Positions 11,050-22,958 of a stretch of 64,000 bases of DNA are shown piece after piece. This DNA comes from Bondarzewia mesenterica. Taxonomy: Eukaryota; Basidiomycota; Agaricomycetes; Russulales; Bondarzewiaceae. The notes beneath the pieces were generated by a model. The model ran no database searches. It saw only the letters and a list, made by a program, of their open reading frames with translations, and had not been told where the DNA came from. The first letter of the stretch is position 1, and every line of letters begins with the position of its first letter. The position numbers and the translations under genes were made by a program. The stretch spans positions 1 through 64,000 of the forward strand of contig SGPL01000085.1 of assembly GCA_004802705.1 (NCBI GenBank). The letters run 5' to 3'.

Positions 11050-13959
11050 AGATATTGGGATGGTATAGACGGATCGTGAGTGAGAGCAAGACCGTCGTCG
11101 GCGGTCGCATTTCCCCACTTCACAATAGTCACGGAGGACCACGTGATGAACAAGATATGTCATGTGCACGTTTTACTGGACTCGGGCCGATCACCTCCGT
11201 TGTCTTCCGATACGTTCTCTTGAGTCCTACTTACACAGTAACAGGGTCTTCATCCATTCTATTTCTTGTGCGCGTGTAAAACGTATTGTGAGCAGCTGCT
11301 TAGGGAATTGACTACACTCTTTCAACAGAACAGTCGTGAGGGCCGGATTAGTACTTCCGATTCTCAATGATATTGCATTCAGATTCTTCTTCATACCACA
11401 AGCACACTAACACTTTGCAGATTAAACCTATGCTTCTGGCAGTCGTTTGCGCGGCTTTGATTCAAGCTCTTCGTTAGTCTCCTGTGCAGACCTTACGCGG
11501 AATATCGATGATTCGTTGTGTATGAGTGTTTCAGCATTCTCCGTGGTTCTCATCCCTCCCTCCGCCGAGAATCGCGCTATCTCTAATTTGGAAAGAACGT
11601 TGTCCTTTCTTTCTTCCAATTTGACCTTGTTCCAGCTACACAGTGCACCTCCAGTGCAGTCAGCATATCGATCAACATGCACCTTCGGAGCTCATACACA
11701 GCGTGTAACTTCAGAGGACAGCTTCAGGTCAAACTCCGCTTTGTATTCCTTGTTTCTCACAGTAATATTGTAGAGCTTGAGACAGTTGGATCGTTGACCT
11801 AAATCCAGCTGCCTTTGTTCAGCGTTCTATTCCAAACCAGGACTGATATCACATCTGCCGGGTTCTCAAGACTCACCGGTACCGGCTGCAGCGCTCAGCT
11901 CCCATCCCCACACTCCTCGGGTGACCACTGAAGATGGGCTTTCGATTGCCTTCGGAGATTGTCTGGATATAGCCGGGCACCGTGCCGACTGCATCTTTCT
12001 ATGGGGTCGTCGAGCAGACCACTGGTGGATCTGCTCCGTTACAATCTCCCTCTAGCGGTTCATCCCGCCTTGTTGTCTCTTGTTGTGCCGGTCCCTTGGA
12101 CAATGTTTGGATATTCACGATACGAGTAAGTATCTGATGCATCCACGGCTCGACCAACACTGATCCCGACTGACGACAACTACTTATTTGAAAAATTCGA
12201 CTAAATGGCTATCCACTACTGATATCCTTCGGTACTACTAGGGAGAAGAGAATTACGACAGTAAAGCGATAACACGGAAAAGTGATCAAGGGCATCATAA
12301 CAAGTGAAAATATGCGGTTGCACCCGGAGCTATTTACGGTTGGCTGCACCATTATGGAGACAGAGCGGACACCAGTTGTCGATCTGAGGATCTGTATCGA
12401 CCAGGTCAGGCATCCGAGTTAATCTGGTAAGATGTGTAAGAGCTCTTACTATAATTCTGCGGGAACTGACGGCTGTGCGGAACCGGGGATCAATACGACA
12501 TATGTCATTCATCGAAGCGCACCTACTCACAACTGGAAGCAGGTTTGCGTGCACGCGGGGGGAACACAATCCGGAGGGTGTCTGTCGCTGAACTTGCACC
12601 AGCGACTGTCACATTGGATCTTGGCAGTGGTCAATGCCCATCTAACACTGGCTCTATCGGTCCACTCACCATCTCTTCGGGCTGAAGAGACAATTCAGTC
12701 GAAGGTTTGGCCAAGGAAGTGAATCATTCTTACTAATTCATATTCATGCTGACAGCGCAAGTAGGTATTTCGCACTCTGAACAGCGGGAAACGTCGGGCA
12801 GTCAGTCCCAGACGGATAGAGCAGTCGGCTGCTGTTTGACCCACCTTCGCCAGTGACACATATTGTATGATAAAGTAGAAGTTTGGAGTGGGGGGAGGGG
12901 GTTGTTTTTCTGTAGGCAGATCGCGGAGGGTTTTAAGGATTTCGCTATGCGACCAGGTAAGCCGGCACCACAGCGGAAGTGTCACCTCCAGTCGGAGGTT
13001 GCTGATAACATCGTACGTCCCGATTCTTCGCGTGGAGATGAAATCAATCAACATCGCGACTCCGGTCGTAAAGGACGGAAAACGAGTACGCGCGTGGTGA
13101 ATCAACGATTCCTAGGACAATCGAACGGTAAATCGTCAAAAGCCTAAACAAAATCAGGCTTTATCCGATCCCCATATAGTGATGAACGCCGAATATTCGG
13201 ACTAGTATTCACGAGGCCGCATCGATGTACGCATCGTCAGCTATCGTCAGGTTGACCGGGACGACACTCCGACTTGCTGAGATGGGCAGATATCATATCT
13301 GCAAAATTCGTACACGTCTCGTAAGAGATGCGAGCGCTTCATATCTGCAGAGTTGACTCTTCTGTGGCGTTATTGAGTCTCTTGGAGAGAAGGAGGTGAA
13401 AAAGGATTTTCAAAACCAAAGGTCTGGCGGATTAGGAGGCCCAGAAAATTAAACACCTAAGGCTGTCTGTGCCTTCAAGCTTCAATCCCAGCTGTCATTT
13501 TTTTCGTCACAAAACTGTGCCTCATTGCATCCAAATTTTCAGGGATAGATTACAATTTTGGGGATTTCAATAGCATAGATTAGAGAGAGATATAGCCATG
13601 TCGTGTCCAATAGCAGCCAATATGACTTGCTTCAGGATGGTCATTAGTTACGCGCCAAGGCCCCGGCTCTCCAGCTTTCGTAGCCAATCTCAATGGCCCA
13701 ATTGGCGCAGGATGCCCGAGGAATTTTGAATCAAAACCCACCAAAACACGATTCAAGAGAAATTGATGAAGACATCCGGGCGACAAATGCCTCCACCGAT
13801 GTACGAAAAAAGCAAGATGTTAGAAGTTACACATGGCTGAGACGCTCGAAGATTGGCAATATCATCGACGCGCTTATCCCACAGGAAACGACGATGTGAA
13901 GTTGATATCAAGTGTAGCCATCCCGGAACCAAATGGAGGTGCTCCGAGTGATAAACAGA
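11050..13959. other. spacer with unresolved coding-like fragments
   Basis: No gene can be supported over this 2.9 kb. The fragments noticed are: a minus-strand 85-codon block at 11428-11682 (rich in Glu/Arg, ending RKRLPEA), which may follow a block reading VRNKEYKAEFDLKLSSE upstream near 11690-11770; a + strand block near 12003-12126 (MGSSSRPLVDLLRYNLPLAV) ending in a good donor GTAAGTATC; and a minus block at 12330-12599 with a CPLC motif. None could be extended into a full gene. The stretch 13150-13570 shows nothing. Confidence 0.3.
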
Positions 13960-15502
13960 TTAACCAGCAAACATTCCTACCAAATACTGACTTACGCCTT
14001 CTGGCGTCAGTATGCCCACATCTGAAAATACCAAGGATATTAAATCCGGCCTAAAAGGGAGCAACGACTAAGTGATGTGCGGACGCGCGGATCAGCTGTG
14101 ATCTACCTGGTATAATCAACGTCGGGGTTCTTTGAGATTTGCTCGGCGGTCATTGTTCGCTGTGCGGTCGACGTAGGAAGCAATATTGACGGGGTGCGAG
14201 GTTGCTCCATCGATATCGTTTGTGCGCCCTTTGGCACGGATGCTACGGAAGGCCTTGCCGTCTGTTCCGCATCGGGATTTTGAGGAGGCTGAGGAAATGA
14301 GAGCGTGCCCGGATTATGCGTCGGAAGGTCGTATTGTGACAACGGGAAGAGCCGATGAAATTTGTAACTGCGACAGGTTCAGCTACTGCAAACGAAAATG
14401 GCGCGCGGCGTACCTTTCGGCCAGGGCATAGAACGGTTTATTTTCTGCTCTGGCAATGATAGCCATCTGATTACTACCAACAGCGTTGATCAAGCCGCCG
14501 CTTTCGACAACTGCCTCCGAACCTACGAGGACAAAATCGACCTTATCCATCACATACGCCACGGCTGAGTCAAGCACCACCGTGCATGGGATTCCTGCCG
14601 CGGTCAATGCCTCGTAAGTCTTGATCCTAGCGTGCCACGAGGTCTTCAATCTCTGAAATAGTTGATTCCGAAGCTGAAGCACGTACCCAAGGCCACGTGG
14701 TCGTGCTTCCGTCACATAGACAGAAATTCTTTTGCGCTTGTGCGCGTGCAGGAGGGTCTGCATAATTACTCGAGAATAAGAGTGTGTGAGTATCTGAGGA
14801 GCTCAATTTAGAATATAAATTTTGTCAAATCGACGCAGCAGAACATTAGCACTGACCACGGAATCGTCCTTGATGAAACCTAGGGCGAGCTCCGCGATCT
14901 TGGCACGATATCGAATGGCCTCGGATGCATAACTTTTCCCTTGTCTGACGAGCTCCGTTTTAAGCTCAGAGAAGCTCTTTAGACGAGGTTTCAGCAGTAC
15001 CACGGCGAGAGTGAGCACTACGACTCACGGCAGACTCATGTGGGAATAAGGTCACAAAAGCAATGAACAATTCGCAGCCGGCATTGAGACCGATGGGATT
15101 AGGGACACGCTTCCTGAGAGCTTCGGCACCGTCGTTGAGGGCCTTGACAAGTTCGAACATGGTTCCGGCTTATCCGGGGTTGAAATGAAATTGTTAACGG
15201 ATAATCTGATAGGACTGAGCTCACCATCTGATTGCGTGACCAGCTCAGTAAGGGACAGGATTGCAGCCAGCGGTGCAGATATCTTGTGGGACAGAAATTT
15301 ACATCGGAGGTTCGGGTGCTATGACAAGCATAAACACGCACATCTTCGTCCATCAGAAAGCGCCGATACGTCGCATAGATATCAAAGTTGTTGCGATGTC
15401 ATGACCGCCCGTATTGGTGGATGAAGAGACGGATGCGCCTGCTGCACTGCTTGTCGTCCTCAGTGCGGAAGGGTTGGGTGTTGCTAATGAAGGGACAGCC
15501 AT
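13960..15502 (-). CDS. GCN3: translation initiation factor eIF2B subunit alpha
   Basis: Regulatory subunit of eIF2B, the guanine-nucleotide exchange factor of eIF2; the alpha subunit senses phosphorylated eIF2. Motifs in order: FDIYATYRRFLMDED, ISAPLAAILSLTELVTQSD, PNPIGLNAGCELFIAFVTLF, SYASEAIRYRAKIAELAL, ILTHSYSRVIMQTLLHAHKR, ISVYVTEARPRGLG, KTYEALTAAGIPCTVVLDSA, VDFVLVGSEAVVESGGLINA, FYALAESYKFHRLFPLSQYD, and at the end DLISLVFSDVGILTPEGVSQ then YLVGMFAG. About eight exons join in phase. A Pro/Ser/Thr-rich insert of about 60 residues precedes the conserved C-terminus. Oddity: the first exon (ATG 15502, MAVPSLATPNPSALRTTSSA) runs out of frame just before FDIYATYRRF, with no room for an intron; one base appears to be missing near 15385-15395. 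Otherwise initiation would have to be at the ATG of MDED. Confidence 0.9.
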
Positions 15503-17112
15503 AGTGAAGCAAGTGCTAGAGCGGAAGTAGACAAGCTATAGGGATGTTATTGACAGCAGGTGATTCAATATGGACAGCACTGAACAACGCCGGACGGAAA
15601 GCGTTTGACTTAAAATTACAAGTACAGAGGTGACTTTGACTCGTAAGGTGGCGGGCCGCATCACGTTATTCGGCACGGGCATCACGCGACGTCCAATTAT
15701 GTCCTCGTGATTGTCGCAAGGTACGCGTCCGAGCTATGTCTTTCGTGCACGCGAAGCATTGTAGTAAATAAAATAGATGAAAAAAATTCATGCCGGAGCC
15801 TCAATCTTCTTCGAATTCGTTCGAAGCTCTTCATCCTTCCATCTTATTCCATCATTGTCCTTCGGAACGATTTAGAAGAATAGCGGGTTCAACTTGCACC
15901 AATCATACTTACACTACTGTGATGTGTGGGCTTTTGTCACTGTCAGGCAAGCTCTGAAAGGATATGATATTCTGTCAAACATATACCAACCGCATCAAAT
16001 CGTTCTGCCGTGAGAGAGAATTGCTGGACGCCGAGCGCTGAAGAGAGCTGAACCACCAGGCACCGAAAACTTTTAGTGTAGATGTGACGTGAGCGGAAAT
16101 TTACTGCTTCGCGACAGTCTGAATTGTGGGTGCGAGGCTCAGGCTCGCGTTGATTGAGTCGGACAAGCATAGAATCCGCGAAGGTCGCAAGCGAGCCAGT
16201 TCTGTCTGGTTCAGCCGGCGGCCTGGATGGAGCATCGACTCGGCCAACTTTTTGGGCGGCAGCGGCCTGCGCAGCGCTGATATGCGAATCTGGAATTTAT
16301 TGTTGTGACGGACCATGTACTTACACAAAGGCCCATGGAAACCGATTAAGTACTTACGAGGACCGGCCGTGCGGAAATACAGTAAGTTAATCCATGCCGA
16401 GCTTGGGCAGGTCCAACTCCGAGGGGCGGAGCATCTGAAACACTGCGCGGATATGTAAAGGTTGGCGCTGGGCGCGATGAAGAACGGGCCTGCGACCAGC
16501 TTTGCATCCTTTGCTAGTGCTAGCTAGCACGCATCAGGAACGTCCGGGTTGATTGTCACGTTGATGAACTACTGTTGACACATGGATTGGCGGACAAGAT
16601 CTGGTAGACGACGGTGTCCATGGCTCGAACTTCGGCGGCGTTGTGCAGAGAATGGCTAGCTACGTTGCGGGCGAGAACTGAAAGGGGAATTTGGAAGGGG
16701 AGGTGAGCGCGCGACTCTCGGCCAAATAAGCGAAATCTGGATGAATTTGTCAGAATAAATGCAAAAAGAACGCCGTCGTCGAAACACGTTCCACGTCCGC
16801 CACACCAAAATATGCTGCCAGCCCCATTGCCACAACCGGTTGCTATCACGCCGGCCAGTCCCTCCGCTCTTCAAATACCCTCTTGGTATGTCGACTCCCC
16901 CACCCTCCCCCCTCGTCCTCTGACCATCCGTCTTCACTCCCTCTCCCTCTCATCATTCTCGCCCGCGCGTGTCCTCTCGGATCGCATACTTCTATCGCGG
17001 CATACCGGAGGAGACCACGCCTTAGCGTCCCAGTAAGCGACATGTTGCATATATATCCTCCATCTCCTCAAAACCCTTCTCAATCCCCATAGCCATCCTC
17101 TTCGTCCTCATC
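15503..17112 (-). other. unresolved region, possible minus-strand gene 15.9-16.85 kb
   Basis: Minus-strand open blocks at 16850-16550 (LARNVASHSLHNAAEVRAMD), at 16530-16440 in the same frame past a TGC TAG (LALAKDAKLVAGPFFIAPSA), and at 16290-16000 (an Ala-rich AAAAQKVGRVDAPSRPP segment) read like exons of one protein, but I do not recognise it and could not fix the splice sites. The rest is promoter-like: 15505-15940 holds nothing recognisable, and 16860-17110 is a CT-rich stretch typical of fungal promoters upstream of the 17113 gene. Confidence 0.3.
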
Positions 17113-17733
17113 ATGTCGAGCGCCCCGCCTGAAGTAGTCTTTTCAAATGACGTCCGAAATATGGACGAATGGGCGAGGCGCACTGGCATCCCTTTGACCA
17201 GCGCCGACGCCTTGGGGATCAATTACGCGCGCGCTCGTCGCTGGTTGCTTTCGCTCAAAAAGCAACTCGTCCAACAATATGGGTGGCGGGACGTGGTACC
17301 TCTAGACTCGCGCATGTTGTTCTCCATCGAATGCACCCCTCCCCATCGTTCCTCAGGCGGCATTCCACGCACCCCGAACATGCGTTTGCAGATCCCACTC
17401 AACGCCTCCTCATTTTTTAGCCCAGACCGACGAGTGCAATGGGAAATGGTCTTCCACAGTGCCGTCTTCCCATACATGCGACACACCGTTACCCCAATTT
17501 CTGACCTCCTCCATCTCCTGCAATGTCTCCTCACCGGCATCCTTGTCCTCGTTAAGGAGGAACGAGTACCAAACGAGGGTGTGTACCGGACTATACGCGG
17601 GTTACCACCCATCGAATGGGTCAGCTCCCATGAGCAGATCCTCACGGAGATTTTCGGTCCTTCTCACTACCGCGCGCTCTTCCGTGCTGCGAGCGACAAG
17701 CGCATCGCTTTCAGGCTAGAGCATGAGCGGTGA
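17113..17733 (+). CDS. intronless hypothetical protein, 206 aa
   Basis: A single uninterrupted frame from ATG at 17113 (context TCATCATGTCGAG), preceded by a 200-bp CT-rich tract and a short TATA-like run (CATATATAT, about 17045). It has no signal peptide and no long hydrophobic segment. The sequence is evenly mixed, with Arg-rich patches (YARARRWLLSLKKQLVQQYG) and a conserved-looking core (WEMVFHSAVFPYMRHTV). No known domain was recognised. Base composition at third positions is GC-biased, which supports real coding. It lies in the same orientation upstream of MetAP1. Confidence 0.6.
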   Translation: MSSAPPEVVFSNDVRNMDEWARRTGIPLTSADALGINYARARRWLLSLKKQLVQQYGWRDVVPLDSRMLFSIECTPPHRSSGGIPRTPNMRLQIPLNASSFFSPDRRVQWEMVFHSAVFPYMRHTVTPISDLLHLLQCLLTGILVLVKEERVPNEGVYRTIRGLPPIEWVSSHEQILTEIFGPSHYRALFRAASDKRIAFRLEHER

Positions 17734-18402
17734 GAGGTATGTATCTGCAGGCAGAACCCTTGTAAACCCACCCCCGCGAGTCTGACGTGGGTTGGCGAGG
17801 ATGACATCAAAACGGGGCGCCCGCGTCTTTAGCACGAGGCGCATCGATCGCGCACCCTTTTTTTCCTGGTACCTGGTTGACGGGACTGTTTGTTGTTTAT
17901 TATTCTAGTGCTGGTTTGCTATCATTTTTTTAATCCTCACTCGTCGTTGTCGCCTTTAATCCTCCGCACAATACCACTCGCACGCACGCTAATGTCTGTT
18001 AGATACTGTCGCACTTACTCATTTCCCCGCTTTGCATTGTCCCCTGTTGTCCACATTCCCGCGCCCTTTCTCGTCGATTAACGTTAACGCATCTCACAAG
18101 ATTCCTTCTGCTTCACCAGTATGTATTGTCAGTATTTTCCCCGCCGTCTCCTTATGCATGCACTGTATCGCACCCGCCGCTTTAATACAGACATCACGAT
18201 AATGCCTATTTTTATGTTTTTTTTTTCTATGTATATTACTGGTTGAACAAAGCTTAGAAGTGAATGCATTGAGCAGCCCTCAAGCTTGCAGCCTGCTCGC
18301 TGCTTGCTGCACTTAGAAGCGCTCGCGCACGTGCTGATCAAGATCTCGTGTTGTCCCTGCGTCGGAGCTCAGCTCGAGTCGATCATCAACTCTCCTTCTA
18401 CC
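17734..18402. other. intergenic, CT/T-rich
   Basis: Pyrimidine-rich DNA (3' region of the 17113 gene and promoter of the aminopeptidase). No other feature seen. Confidence 0.5.
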
Positions 18403-20358
18403 ATGAGTGCTCCCGTAGTCTGCCAGAGCTCAAGTTGCCCACATGGACACCCACCCTCACGATTGGAATGCCCCACCTGTCACAAGTGAGCGCGCGTATA
18501 CTGTGTACTCAATTCGTCCCTTGTATCGCTGATCACCAAACCAGGCTAGGCATTCAGGGATCTTTCTTCTGTGGGCAGGGATGTTTCAAGGCCGGTTGTG
18601 AGTTTGACTGCTGTTCATGTATTTCCACCTTGTTGCTTATGTTTATGTCTCCACGCAGGGGTAAGGGACATCCATTTTTTTCTACCTTTCTCTCATCCGA
18701 ATATGTAGAAAACACACAAATTCATCCACGAGCTGGCCACCCCTCGTCAGCCATTGCTCGACGATCCGTCCATCAATAAAAGTTTGTCATAACCTCTATT
18801 TCGGTTCATACTTGCTCAAGAGTAAATTAGATGGCACATTCAACCCTTTTCACGGTTTCAACTTCACCGGAAGCTTACGCCCTGTCTATCCTTTGTCACC
18901 TCCTCGAACTGTGCCCGACCATATCGGCAAGCCTGATTATGCTGAAAACGGTAGGATCGTGGGTTTTGTCCGTCATGTCAAGATGGCCATGTAAGCCAGT
19001 ATTGATACTCATTTGTCTATCAGCCATACCTGTTTCCGAAAGCAGACGAGCAGGACAGCCGCCTCGTATTTTGACTCCGGAAGAGCAGGAAAAAATGAGG
19101 AAGGTTTGCAAAGTACGTCCGTTCTTTTCGTCGGCCCGGAATTGGTCCTTTGTGCAACGCACTGTGCGTTCTCGAGATAATTATCTGCACACGGACGGAG
19201 TTTCGCCATGTTGAATCTCCCCAGCTGTTGGGCTCATTGATCTTCCTATCCTCCAGCTTGCCAGAGAAGTCCTCGATATCGCTGCTTCGTACGTTCGTCC
19301 CGGGATTACCACGGATGATATAGATGCCGTCGTACACCAAGCCTGTATTGAGCGGAACGCATACCCGTCGCCACTGAACTATCGTCACTTCCCCAAATCG
19401 GTTTGCACGTAGGTCACCAGTCCCCTTCTATTGGTCCCAAGTTTCCAGATCTTTGTGATCTACCTTAGTTCTGTAAATGAAGCCATCTGCCACGGAATTC
19501 CAGATCAACGAAAACTGATAGAAGGAGACATTCTCAACATCGGTGTGTCTAATTCGATTGGGAGCAGTCGCTCTAGTTCATATCCACTTTCATAGATGTA
19601 ACTTTGTATTATGACGGTACCTATTTCTTGCTACGGTTCTTTCCGTGCTCTTCTGAGTGTTCTCATCCACAGGATTTCACGGCGACCTTAACGAAACCTA
19701 TGCCGTGGGAAGAATAGATGACGATTCAAAAAAGCTGATACGCATAGCAAGACAGTGCTTGGACGAAGCCATCATGCTCTGCAAGCCCGGAGCTCTCTTC
19801 CGTGACCTTGGAAAAACGATGTAGGACCTCAGTTATATCGATACCTTCTCGGACTCACAGAGGGTCATGCAGCGAACCTATCGCTCGTGCCAATGGGTGT
19901 TCCGTCGTGCGAACATACACTGGCCATGGGATCAACGACCTCTTCCATTGTTCACCAAATGTACCTCATTATGCCAAGAATAAGGCTATCGGAACCATGA
20001 AGCCGGGCATGGTGGGTGGTCCGAATTTCTAATGCACGCTCAGATATTGATTGTTGTTGTATCTTGTCAGATCTTCACAATCGAACCTGTCAGTCTTATC
20101 TGCTCGTTAGATGTGCAACTTATCTGATGACTCCACCCTTCACCACAGATGATTAATCTTGGGAGCAACTGGGACGAGGTTCATTGGCCAGATAACTGGA
20201 CTGCTACGACGGTAGATGGAAAGAAAAGCGCCCAGTTTGAAGAGACATTATTGTGAGTCGACTTCCCGTCGTATGGGGTAAAGGTGCTAACCTGGATTTT
20301 CAGGATCACCGAGACTGGGGTGGAAGTTTTGACTGCCGGAAAACCAAGAGAATTATAG
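18403..20358 (+). CDS. MAP1: methionine aminopeptidase type 1
   Basis: Removes the initiator Met from nascent proteins on cytosolic ribosomes. The N-terminal zinc-finger part (zf-C6H2) reads [20 protein letters not shown], then [18 protein letters not shown] and KTHKFIHE. Then comes the linker [20 protein letters not shown] and the catalytic domain: [20 protein letters not shown] (metal-site His), DVTLYYDG and [13 protein letters not shown] (the two Asp ligands), [20 protein letters not shown] (His), FTIEP (Glu), and [10 protein letters not shown] (Glu) near the C-terminus. All ligand residues are present. More than ten exons. To encode the conserved Gly-Trp-Lys of the zinc finger, splicing must use a 2-nt exon, GG at 18659-18660, between introns 18598-18658 and 18661-18708 (see findings). 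Confidence 0.93.
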
Positions 20359-20789
20359 CACTATACTATGTTTTTTGACCAGCGCCTACAGAGCTTTCTT
20401 ATGCTATTTATTCTTGCTCGTGCGTTTCTCGCTTCTGGTGATTATCGGATGGACAGGTTGCTTCATGCATGGTAACGCCACTGCTGCCTGTCCCAACTGT
20501 GGGAGATCACCTGGCTACAGAGACAATACGACTTGCTCGGTCATGTGTTTGAATGGGGTTTTCTTATCTGTGGATGTCATTGGAATCCAAGGAACCCAGT
20601 TGGTGTATGTGGACGACGTGGCGGGGAGAGTGGCGTCATGCTGTTTTTCTGCGCCCTATCACGTTTCTTTCAATCGTGTCTGTGAGCATTTCGAGCCCCT
20701 ACCGAACAACGAACGAGGACCCTGACCCTACTTGCTGATCGGCCTTTGAGTGCACATTCACGCCTCCTCTGTACGATCACAATCACAAC

Positions 20790-20964
20790 ATGTCTTCCGA
20801 CGCTTCTGCCTCGACAGAGCCCTACCTGCTCGTCGAGAAGTGCGGCTCCTCGAGGGGTACGCCGATCTACGTGATCACGAAATATACCCCGTTAGTGATT
20901 TCCCCACACTCACACCCACGTTCGCTCACTGAATCGGACTTTTAGCGCGTCAGGAGAGTACTGA
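20790..20964 (+). CDS. possible small protein, about 39 aa, one intron
   Basis: ATG at 20790 in a good context (ACAACATGTCTTCC) opens a short exon starting MSSDASASTEPYLLVEKCG. A GTTAGT..TTTTAG intron of about 50 nt (20894-20945) then joins to PASGEY and a stop at 20962-20964. Codon use is GC-ending like real genes nearby. No family recognised. It could be a fragment of something longer. Confidence 0.35.
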
Positions 20965-22958
20965 TTGTTGAAAATTACTGGCCACCTCTCTTAAATAAGT
21001 TCACTACTTGTTTTCTGTCATGCATGGAGCTTCTGCAGGACTTCGTTGAATTACCAAACCAAAAATCTGAGCTCATCATGGATGCCCTGAGTGTGATCAA
21101 AAGGGGGGAGACCGATGGATCGAAATTTACAGTGTAGTCGAACGTTGTCCTGTATTGTGCATGCATGACCAGTTCCACAGACCCAGGCCTCAGCCGTCAA
21201 ATTTTATCCTGACCACAGGTCAAGGGGCGACATCGACACCAGTCAGGAAACCTCCGGAGTGTATTTGTCGACATGGAAAATTCGATGCGACTTTCTCTCA
21301 ACGGATGCAAGGCCAGGCAGTCCGAGAACGGTGTTCCGCAGATACGAAAGACGCATGCACGGAGGTAAGGGGGCTCACAGAACATGAACGACAAGACTGA
21401 CTTATACACCGCAGATAACCTATGCGAGCCATGCAGGATGGCGCTGGGGGGGATGAGGAACTTGTAAGCCTGCGCTAGAGGAAGGCTGCCTCTCTTATAC
21501 GGGCACCATCCGTGACGCGCAAGATCCTGACGTGCCCTGCGGAGAACTTACACCTAGTAGCCCAGCTCTCTGACGTGCATCTTCAGGCCAGATTCTGATA
21601 AAAGTCAGAAAGCATCATATTTCAAACTGTGGAAGACGAATGCATAATGCTCACCGACGGAAAAATTGAAGAGACCAGTAGGCGTATCCTTCATCACCAG
21701 GGCACAATCAGTCCTACGTCAAGAAATATCGTGGGTACGTTTGCAAGAACCCCAGCGTCGCGTTATCATTGCATTCGAAGACATCTTTCGCATCCGATGA
21801 CAGTATCCATGAGCTGAGATCTCTCGGTGAAGTTTCAGTGTTATTACTCGAGCAAGAGCCTATTGTGCACGACACATCGCAAAACGAACGCATGACTTAA
21901 TTCCGGCGCTGGCTGCATACTACCAGATACTACCCTAGAATATGCTTGGTCCCTGTTTAAACCTTGGACCTGAAGTGATGAGTTCAATATGCCCCCAAAC
22001 CAAAGGCGAGGAAACCGCAACACTTGTCGAATGGGAGGTGGAAAATTGTCAACTCGACGAGTGGTTTCGCACCTAAGTTACATGTAAGAAGAGCAGCTGG
22101 CAGCGTCTGGCCACGATCTATTACATCGCCAGGCTTTGTTACGTGCTCTTTGGACGAGATGTGTACAGACGGTCCGGATATATCCTGTCGAGGATGGGTC
22201 TGTCTGGAAAACGAGGCAGATCAGAGGTAGTTCACTCATGTACTTACACCACCTAGGTCCTTTTTGTCCGCGGCACAAAACAGCTGATGATCAGATATTG
22301 ATCAGATATGTAGCAAACGAGGCGAGGGGTGCGGCAGATCTGCCAGATGTGACAAAAGCAGTTTGATGAGCTGTCGATGAGGACGGGCGTCATGTTCTAG
22401 GGTGCTCTGCTTCGAGCGCGGCGTTTGCGGGGAAGAATGTGGGTTGCAGGGGCACGAAGCCATACATACGTTCGATATCACCGGCAATGTCAATGCAGGC
22501 AGGAAGCCTGGGTCGCGTCTGCAAATTGAATAGTGCCCATCACGCTGATAACGTTGTTCTCGCTCGTGCAAGGTCACCGACCTGACCTCACTGCACTCGG
22601 ACATGAGCCTATAGGGTGACCTAGCAGCCAACGCACGCGAGGACTGTAATCTCAAGTCGATCAAGTTCTCCAGCATAAATATGACTTTTGACCAGAAATG
22701 ATCAAATTCTGCCTTTATTAACCCGATATGTCCAATTACCTTCACAATTTCCCAGGACGTAATCTACGTAAAAGCGCAAATTCTGCCATAGTTCCATCCC
22801 GATTAGGAAGGGAGGCCTAGACTACCTGAAGATATCCCTGGCGCACCCAGTTCAGTGTTCTCGATATACTACTTGTTGTACTTAAACTTACTGTGGTCCT
22901 CATCACATCATGTACCCCCCCTCGACAACCTGGTTTAGGCTCTATTCACGCCTTCCCA
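20965..22958. other. intergenic, no gene supported
   Basis: Both strands were read. The longest open stretches (for example minus 22302-22745) have no recognisable motifs, no splice continuity and codon use like random sequence. The last 80 bp before 22959 is CT-rich promoter-like sequence. Confidence 0.5.

Noticed and set aside
12695..13105. 136-codon minus-strand open stretch
   Set aside because: Mixed composition, no motif, and it could not be joined to neighbouring blocks by any splice pair.
22302..22745. 147-codon minus-strand open stretch
   Set aside because: No motif; codon use and residue order look like chance.
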